Shown one piece after another: positions 28,727 to 33,125 of a stretch of 33,125 bases of DNA (its first letter is position 1; each line of letters starts with the position of its first letter). The DNA is from Acidobacteriota bacterium (GTDB taxonomy: Bacteria; Acidobacteriota; Vicinamibacteria; Vicinamibacterales; UBA2999). The position numbers were made by a program, and so were the translations under genes. Under the pieces are notes generated by a model that saw nothing but the letters and a program-made list of their open reading frames with translations, was not told where the DNA came from and did not search any database. The stretch spans positions 1 through 33,125 of the forward strand of contig JAHFUO010000023.1 of NCBI GenBank assembly GCA_023265015.1, written 5' to 3'.

Positions 28727-29488
28727 TCAGATTCCCGCGTACCACGAGTAACCGATCTCTGGTGACCACGAGCCCAGGCCCTTGCCGATGCCGTTCAGCG
28801 TATCCACGACCGTGATGCGGGAAAGATATTTCACGCTCTTGTACCCGAGCTGCCGCGGCACGCGCAGCCGCAGCGGCGCGCCGTGGCCGGAGGACAGCTC
28901 CTGTCCGTTCATGCCGTAGGCGAGCAGCGTCTGCGGATGCCAGGCATCGGACATGTCGAGGCTGTCCCACGACTGGTCGAACGGAAAGAATGCGACGTAC
29001 TGTGCCCGCGTGCTGACGCCAACCAGGCTCAAGACATCAGACAGGGACACGCCGGTCCATTGTGCGATGAAGGACCAGCCTTCCTCGCACGCCTGATGTG
29101 TGATCTGGCTGCGCGAAGGCAATCGCTGCAGCTCCGCGAGCGAAAAAGACGAAGGCCGCGCGACCAGCCCGTCGACAAGGAGCCGCCACTCCGCGAACGC
29201 GCCGCTCGACAACCGCTGGTAGGCGTCCGTCTCCGGAGGCGCCCCATTCACCGGCGCCACTCGCGAGATATCGCCGCGGTCGAATTCGCGGGCCATCGAA
29301 TGATGAGACATCAGCACCCGCTGCGCGGCATAAGTGAGCGTTTCGCCGGCACCGTAGATGCCGCCATGGTCGGGCGGAATCAGGCCGTATCGATCGGCAA
29401 GACGCGCGGCGGCCGCGAGCCCGGAGGCGCCGGCTGCAGCCGCGAGGCCTGTCGTGATCAGTCTGCGACGCGTAATCAGCCGCGTCAT
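28727..29488 (-). CDS. Molybdopterin-dependent oxidoreductase (sulfite oxidase / MsrP-like), Tat-exported
   Basis: The start is set at 29488, where ATGA overlaps the stop of the cytochrome gene; the track's start lies within that gene. The 253-residue product begins with a Tat signal (MTRLITRRRLITTGLAAAAG). The catalytic domain has the cysteine ligand motif THQACEEGWSFIAQWTG, where the Cys should bind molybdenum, and LAYGMNGQELSSGHGAPLRL followed by LGYKSVKYLSRI, typical of the SUOX/YedY (MsrP) fold. It is shorter than sulfite oxidase and near the size of MsrP. The coupled cytochrome b561 resembles the msrPQ arrangement in principle, but this b protein is of another type. The substrate (sulfoxide, sulfite or other) cannot be told from sequence. 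Confidence 0.87.
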   Translation of the reverse strand: MTRLITRRRLITTGLAAAAGASGLAAAARLADRYGLIPPDHGGIYGAGETLTYAAQRVLMSHHSMAREFDRGDISRVAPVNGAPPETDAYQRLSSGAFAEWRLLVDGLVARPSSFSLAELQRLPSRSQITHQACEEGWSFIAQWTGVSLSDVLSLVGVSTRAQYVAFFPFDQSWDSLDMSDAWHPQTLLAYGMNGQELSSGHGAPLRLRVPRQLGYKSVKYLSRITVVDTLNGIGKGLGSWSPEIGYSWYAGI

Positions 29489-30099
29489 CGCTCGTCCGTC
29501 GCGGCTGGCGTCCAGCCGGTAATCATTCCTCGCACGCGGTCCGTGAAGCCGGCGCGCCACACCATCCCGATGTGCACCAGAAGAAACAGAACAAGGAGAT
29601 CCGCCGCGAAGAAATGAATGGTCCGCGCCGACTGCTGCCCGCCCAGCACGCGCACGGCGCCGGGCACAACCGAGACGATCGCGGGAGACATCGCGAGGCC
29701 GCTCCAGATCATCAGGGGGAACAGCGCGAAGACGACGATCAGGTACGTGCGTCGCTGAAGGGGGTTGTAGTCGCGCATGCGGAAGTGCCGGGTCCACAAG
29801 CCGTACAAAACGTAGATCGCGCCGGTCGCGACGGCGATCCACGCGGAGAGAAAGTGCAGATACCGGCCCCAGCCCGTTTGACCCGTCAGGACAAGCGGGA
29901 GCGGCAGATCGATGAGAGAGGGCGCTCCCACGGCCCCGGTTTCACCCCAGTAGAGCCGTGGGTGAGCCAGCAGAATCGCGACGCCGCTGACGAGCAGCGC
30001 GCAGAAGGCGACCGCGGTCATCCAGTGCGTGATGCGCACGAGGGTGGAGTGCCGCGGACGATCCGTTGATCGCTCCTCTACATCTTGGCGAGATGCCAC
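29485..30099 (-). CDS. Cytochrome b561 / formate dehydrogenase gamma-like membrane subunit
   Basis: This integral membrane protein has about four helices and conserved histidines of b-type haem binding: ITHWMTAVAFCALLVSG (helix 1), RYLHFLSAWIAVATGAIYVL (helix 2), TYLIVVFALFPLMIWSGLAM (helix 3) and TIHFFAADLLVLFLLVHIGM (helix 4, with two His). It should pass electrons between quinol and the periplasmic molybdopterin enzyme whose start codon overlaps its stop. The start is uncertain. GTG at 30099 makes 204 residues and lies inside the preceding YxFxxD gene, overlapping it by 22 bases; GTG at 30039 makes 184 residues and places the first histidine near the N-terminus. GAGGAG at about 30070 is too far from 30039. 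Confidence 0.85.
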   Translation of the reverse strand: MASRQDVEERSTDRPRHSTLVRITHWMTAVAFCALLVSGVAILLAHPRLYWGETGAVGAPSLIDLPLPLVLTGQTGWGRYLHFLSAWIAVATGAIYVLYGLWTRHFRMRDYNPLQRRTYLIVVFALFPLMIWSGLAMSPAIVSVVPGAVRVLGGQQSARTIHFFAADLLVLFLLVHIGMVWRAGFTDRVRGMITGWTPAATDER

Positions 30100-30464
30100 A
30101 CCATGCCGCGGCCTTCGCCGAGCTTGTCACCGGCCGCCTTGTCCATCACGAAGTAATAGAGCGGCTTGCCCTTGTACGCCCACTGCTTCGAGCCATCGTC
30201 ACGGGTGATGACCTTCCAGTCGCCGATGTCCTTGTCGGCGGCCTCGGCCTTCAGCACGGGCCAGTTGTTCAGGCAATTGCCGGCACAGGCCGACTTGTTC
30301 GCCTCTTTGTCATTGTCGAAGGTGTACAGCGACATGCCCTTGGCATCCATCAGCATGCCATTCGTCATATGCACGGCGGCCGGCATCGTCGGAGTCTGGG
30401 CAACGGCGTATCCACTCACCGCCACCGCCAATATGGCCGACGCCACAACAGTCATTGCTCGCAT
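30078..30464 (-). CDS. Secreted YxFxxD-motif protein (COG4315-like), copy 2
   Basis: This 128-residue protein differs from copy 1 (24156) at only three residues (HMTNG versus HAANG, and DIGDW versus DLGDW). The motifs SLYTFDNDKE and PLYYFVMDKA, the CAGNC pair and the signal peptide are unchanged. AGGAG lies seven bases before the ATG at 30464. Unlike copy 1, it is the first gene of a probable operon with cytochrome b561, the molybdopterin enzyme and the PEGA protein, with its stop inside the first codons of the cytochrome frame. This context hints at a redox-linked role. The duplication is recent, judging by about 19 base differences, of which most are silent. Confidence 0.88.
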   Translation of the reverse strand: MRAMTVVASAILAVAVSGYAVAQTPTMPAAVHMTNGMLMDAKGMSLYTFDNDKEANKSACAGNCLNNWPVLKAEAADKDIGDWKVITRDDGSKQWAYKGKPLYYFVMDKAAGDKLGEGRGMVWHLAKM

Positions 30465-30546
30465 GAGGTTTCTCCTGAAGTCGCGCCTCGAACACCGGCG
30501 GACGCGGGGCGACGTGCGCATCCGGGAGGCAACTTAGCACAAATCG
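30079..30546. repeat. 468-base duplicated block, copy 2
   Basis: This is the partner of 24157-24624, same orientation, no indels. The block covers the whole YxFxxD gene plus 82 upstream bases, so any promoter in that leader was copied as well. Confidence 0.88.
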
Positions 30547-30559
30547 ACGACACACCCTG

Positions 30560-33125
30560 CTAGAACGTGAACCGCACCGCCAGCTCCGCCTGCTGGCGGG
30601 GCTGGACCTCGAGCAGACGCCCGAAGGAATCGGACAACACGTTTTCCTGCCAGGTGCCTGCGACGCCCAGGTTGTCGCGTCCGAACAGGTTGAAAACCTG
30701 CGCGATGAACTCGAGCTTGCGTACGCCCACCTGGAGAGCCTTGCTCGCGCGGACATCGACGCGGTTGTAATCGTTCGTTTCGATGGTGGACGCCGAAATC
30801 GGGGCGCGTCCATTTTGCGCGCGATACGCGTTGACCACCTGGAGCAGCGCCTCGTTGTTGCCGCGGTTGAACACGTTGCGGCTCAGGCCCGGCACGTAGT
30901 CGGTGGTGGCGCCGTCGTTGTTCAGATCGCGGCCCGCGCGCGCGCTGAAGGGCATCATCGACCGCAGCGTCCACACGCCGCCGAGACTGACCTCGAACGG
31001 CAACAGCACGGATCCGCTGGCCACGAGGCCATGGCGCCGGTCTCCGCTGCCGGGACCGTAGTCCACGCCCGGATTATAGAAGTCGGTGATCGCCCCGGTC
31101 GGCCCCTGATTCTTCTCCTTCGCCACGGTGTAGGAGAGCATGTACTGATGCCGGGCGGCGAACCGCTTCTCGAGCCGCACGTACATGGCCCGATATTCGT
31201 GAAAGCCGGCCGATTGCAGGCGCACGATGCGCCCCCACGCGGGCCGTGGACGAAGCGCGGTCACCGGGTCCGGGGTGTTGATGTTCGCCGACTGGATCAT
31301 CTTCTCGACATTGGTGTACACGCCGTCGACATGAACGGCCAGATTGCGCCGCAGCTCCTGCGAGAAGCCGACGTTGAATCCCCGCGCCTCCGCGTTCTCG
31401 ATCGCGTCGTCGGTGATGTTCACATTCGGCGGCGCAGTCGAGGCAAAGGATTCGGGCGTCCGGCCGCCGTACGGATCCGGATACGACGGATTTCGGATGG
31501 TGATGCTCGTCTGACGCAGCGCCGTCAGCTCCGGCCGGAGATTCGTCTGCATGAGGTACTGGTAGTAGATGCCGTATGCGGCTCGCACGACCGAGCGCCC
31601 GTTGTTCCCCACGTCCCACGCGACCCCGAGCCGCGGAGCGACGTTGTTGTTGTCGCCTCGCGACGCCGGGTCGATCAGCTCGCGCAGCCGCGGCACGGGC
31701 GTCAAATCGAGATGGGTGTTGAAGGACTTGTACTGATTGTCGTACCGGAGCCCGAGGTCCAGCGTCACATTCGGCCGAACGCGCCACTGCTCGGCGACGT
31801 AGCCCTGGATCCAGTGGTTCTGAAGCTGCCGCGGAAGCGGCGGCCACGATGCCGTGAACTGAATCGGGTTCCGCACCCTGGCGATCGCCGCGGCCGAACC
31901 GTCGAAGAACTGGTCGGTGTCGAACACCCACGTGCCGAGGTTGTTCCCCTGCTCTTCCGGAGAATATAGCCGTACGTAAGCGCCGCCGAACTTCAGGTTG
32001 TGGCCGCTGCCCACGGACCAGGAGAAATCGTCGCGATACTCCTGCCGATCGGTCCAGTTCATGGACAACGCGTTCGACCCCCAGGTCAAGCTCGGGAACT
32101 GGTAGATCTGGGTGTAGTCCTTGAACCGCTCCGGCGGAAATTGCCCTTTCTTATCAGGCGTCCAGAACCCGACGCCGGGCGGGGCATTGCGGTTGTCGAG
32201 ATGCGACGGCGGGATCTGCACGCGGATCTCGTTCAGCTTCCGGGCGCCGATCACCCACGTGTGACCGATCAGGTTCGAATCGCGCGGCGACCAGACATCG
32301 GAGCCGGTATTCGCCGCGCTGGAGCCGCCACAACTTTCGCAGTGGATGAACTCCAGATCGGTGACGTAGCGCATGAAGAGCGTCTGCTGCTGGTTGACCT
32401 GGAAATCGCCCCGCAGGAACCAGGCACGCCGCATGTACGTGCGCGGGAAGCTGCCTTCCAGCGCCGAGTAGAACCGCGGCTGGCCGGTGTTGACAATCGC
32501 GTTGGCCTCCTCGCGCGATCTCTCGAACGCCGCAAAAAAGTGCAGGCGATCGCGAATGATGGGACCGCCAAAGGCCACGCCCACGGAATGGCGCCGGTAA
32601 TCGGGCTTCCGCTCACCAAACTGGTCGTGACGAGCCTTCTCGAGGCTGTCCATCGCGTTGAGGCTCTTGTCGCGGAAGAACTCGAATGCCTCGCCGCTGA
32701 ACCGGTTCGTGCCGCTCTTGGTCGCCACCTGGACGACGCCGCCCACCGCGTTGAACTCGGCCGTCGACTGGCTGATGTTGACCTTGAATTCCCGAATCGC
32801 CGTCTGCGGCACTTCCAGGTGCTGCTGTCCGGAGTTGTTCGACATGTTCATGCCGCCGTCGGCGTAATAGAGGTTCATTCGGCCGCCGTCTCCGCCGCCT
32901 GCCCCGATGGTCGCCGTCGGCCGGCGCCCCGACAGGTTGTTCATGCTCGTGCCGGGGAGCAGGAGGGCAAGCGAGATCGGCATGCGATTGGCGATCGGCA
33001 GCATCTCGATCTGCTCCTGCGTCACGACCACCGCCACCCGGGTCTGCGTCGTTTCGACAACGGGCGCTTCGGCGCTGACGGTCAATGTTTCCTGCACGCC
33101 CTGGAGTCCCATCGTCAGGTCGCGC
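30560..33125 (-). CDS. Oar-like TonB-dependent outer-membrane receptor (third; 5' end outside window)
   Basis: The frame remains open to the window edge beyond the ATG at 33112 (RDLT precedes it), so that ATG is internal and the signal peptide and regulatory domain lie outside. The visible part starts with the plug strand QETLTVSAEAPVVETTQTRV and IEMLPIANRMPISLALLLPG, then the conserved EFKVNISQSTAEFNAVGGVV and ATKSGTNRFSGEAFEFFRDK. The barrel ends in AELAVRFTF. It carries an ECESC-like pair (HCESCGG) near the first third of the barrel. The substrate is unknown. The stop lies 13 bases before the duplicated YxFxxD block and on the same strand, so read-through into the redox operon is possible. 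Confidence 0.92.
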   Translation of the reverse strand, partial: RDLTMGLQGVQETLTVSAEAPVVETTQTRVAVVVTQEQIEMLPIANRMPISLALLLPGTSMNNLSGRRPTATIGAGGGDGGRMNLYYADGGMNMSNNSGQQHLEVPQTAIREFKVNISQSTAEFNAVGGVVQVATKSGTNRFSGEAFEFFRDKSLNAMDSLEKARHDQFGERKPDYRRHSVGVAFGGPIIRDRLHFFAAFERSREEANAIVNTGQPRFYSALEGSFPRTYMRRAWFLRGDFQVNQQQTLFMRYVTDLEFIHCESCGGSSAANTGSDVWSPRDSNLIGHTWVIGARKLNEIRVQIPPSHLDNRNAPPGVGFWTPDKKGQFPPERFKDYTQIYQFPSLTWGSNALSMNWTDRQEYRDDFSWSVGSGHNLKFGGAYVRLYSPEEQGNNLGTWVFDTDQFFDGSAAAIARVRNPIQFTASWPPLPRQLQNHWIQGYVAEQWRVRPNVTLDLGLRYDNQYKSFNTHLDLTPVPRLRELIDPASRGDNNNVAPRLGVAWDVGNNGRSVVRAAYGIYYQYLMQTNLRPELTALRQTSITIRNPSYPDPYGGRTPESFASTAPPNVNITDDAIENAEARGFNVGFSQELRRNLAVHVDGVYTNVEKMIQSANINTPDPVTALRPRPAWGRIVRLQSAGFHEYRAMYVRLEKRFAARHQYMLSYTVAKEKNQGPTGAITDFYNPGVDYGPGSGDRRHGLVASGSVLLPFEVSLGGVWTLRSMMPFSARAGRDLNNDGATTDYVPGLSRNVFNRGNNEALLQVVNAYRAQNGRAPISASTIETNDYNRVDVRASKALQVGVRKLEFIAQVFNLFGRDNLGVAGTWQENVLSDSFGRLLEVQPRQQAELAVRFTF

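Noticed and set aside
1-33125. tRNA, rRNA and known riboswitches
   Set aside because: I found no cloverleaf-like segment, rRNA core sequence or recognisable riboswitch motif by eye; a covariance-model search would be needed to exclude small RNAs.

Overview
The window looks like a chromosomal segment of an acidobacterium, most likely class Vicinamibacteria. The reasons are composition and gene content together: high GC throughout, three very large Oar-like TonB-dependent receptors with an N-terminal carboxypeptidase-regulatory domain, a Ser/Thr kinase fused to PD40 propeller repeats, three DUF6152 proteins, a reaction-centre-type cytochrome c, ADOP-type permease remnants and many GC-rich palindromic repeats. 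This taxonomic call is inference from gene families; no rRNA or tRNA gene was seen.

Layout. 1-2801 (-): receptor-like Ser/Thr kinase, open at the window edge and absent from the supplied ORF track. 3027-5741: Uma2-type nuclease, a TPR exported protein and a small conserved hypothetical. 6001-9305 (+): TonB receptor plus DUF6152 protein. 9523-10893 (-): a second DUF6152 protein and a DUF5995 protein. 11205-11617: cytochrome c remnants. 11620-16176 (+): a compact DUF2235 hydrolase / beta-barrel / patatin-cPLA2-like lipase operon. 16305-17462 (-): small lipoprotein and a metzincin-like protease with an altered zinc motif. 17697-21558 (+): ComB-like phosphatase and a second TonB receptor. 21771-24079 (+): three exported proteins including a third DUF6152 paralogue. 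24156-24542 (-) and 30078-30464 (-): two near-identical YxFxxD-type secreted proteins. 25087-26244 (+): di-haem cytochrome. 26545-27797: coiled-coil membrane protein, a truncated small ORF and a VapBC toxin-antitoxin pair. 27952-30464 (-): an apparent operon of YxFxxD protein, cytochrome b561, molybdopterin oxidoreductase and PEGA-domain protein. 30560-33125 (-): a third TonB receptor, open at the window edge.

How the genes may work together. Most products are exported or membrane-bound: outer-membrane receptors paired with small periplasmic proteins, redox carriers and lipolytic enzymes, which suits a polymer- or particle-degrading heterotroph. The TonB receptor + DUF6152 pairing occurs once directly (6001-9305) and once in a looser cluster (18604-24079). 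All three DUF6152 proteins are predicted to begin with His-His-Ser after signal-peptide cleavage, which suggests N-terminal metal binding.

The most unusual feature is a set of palindromic GC-rich repeats found both between genes and inside genes. Inside the kinase, TPR and ComB-like genes they are read through in frame and encode odd low-complexity inserts. One in-gene copy matches an intergenic copy at 79 of 80 bases. Several intergenic regions also carry low-complexity inverted word repeats, each built from a different word. The VapBC promoter has a nearly consensus sigma70 layout with a perfect inverted-repeat operator, and its predicted transcription start falls on the antitoxin start codon.
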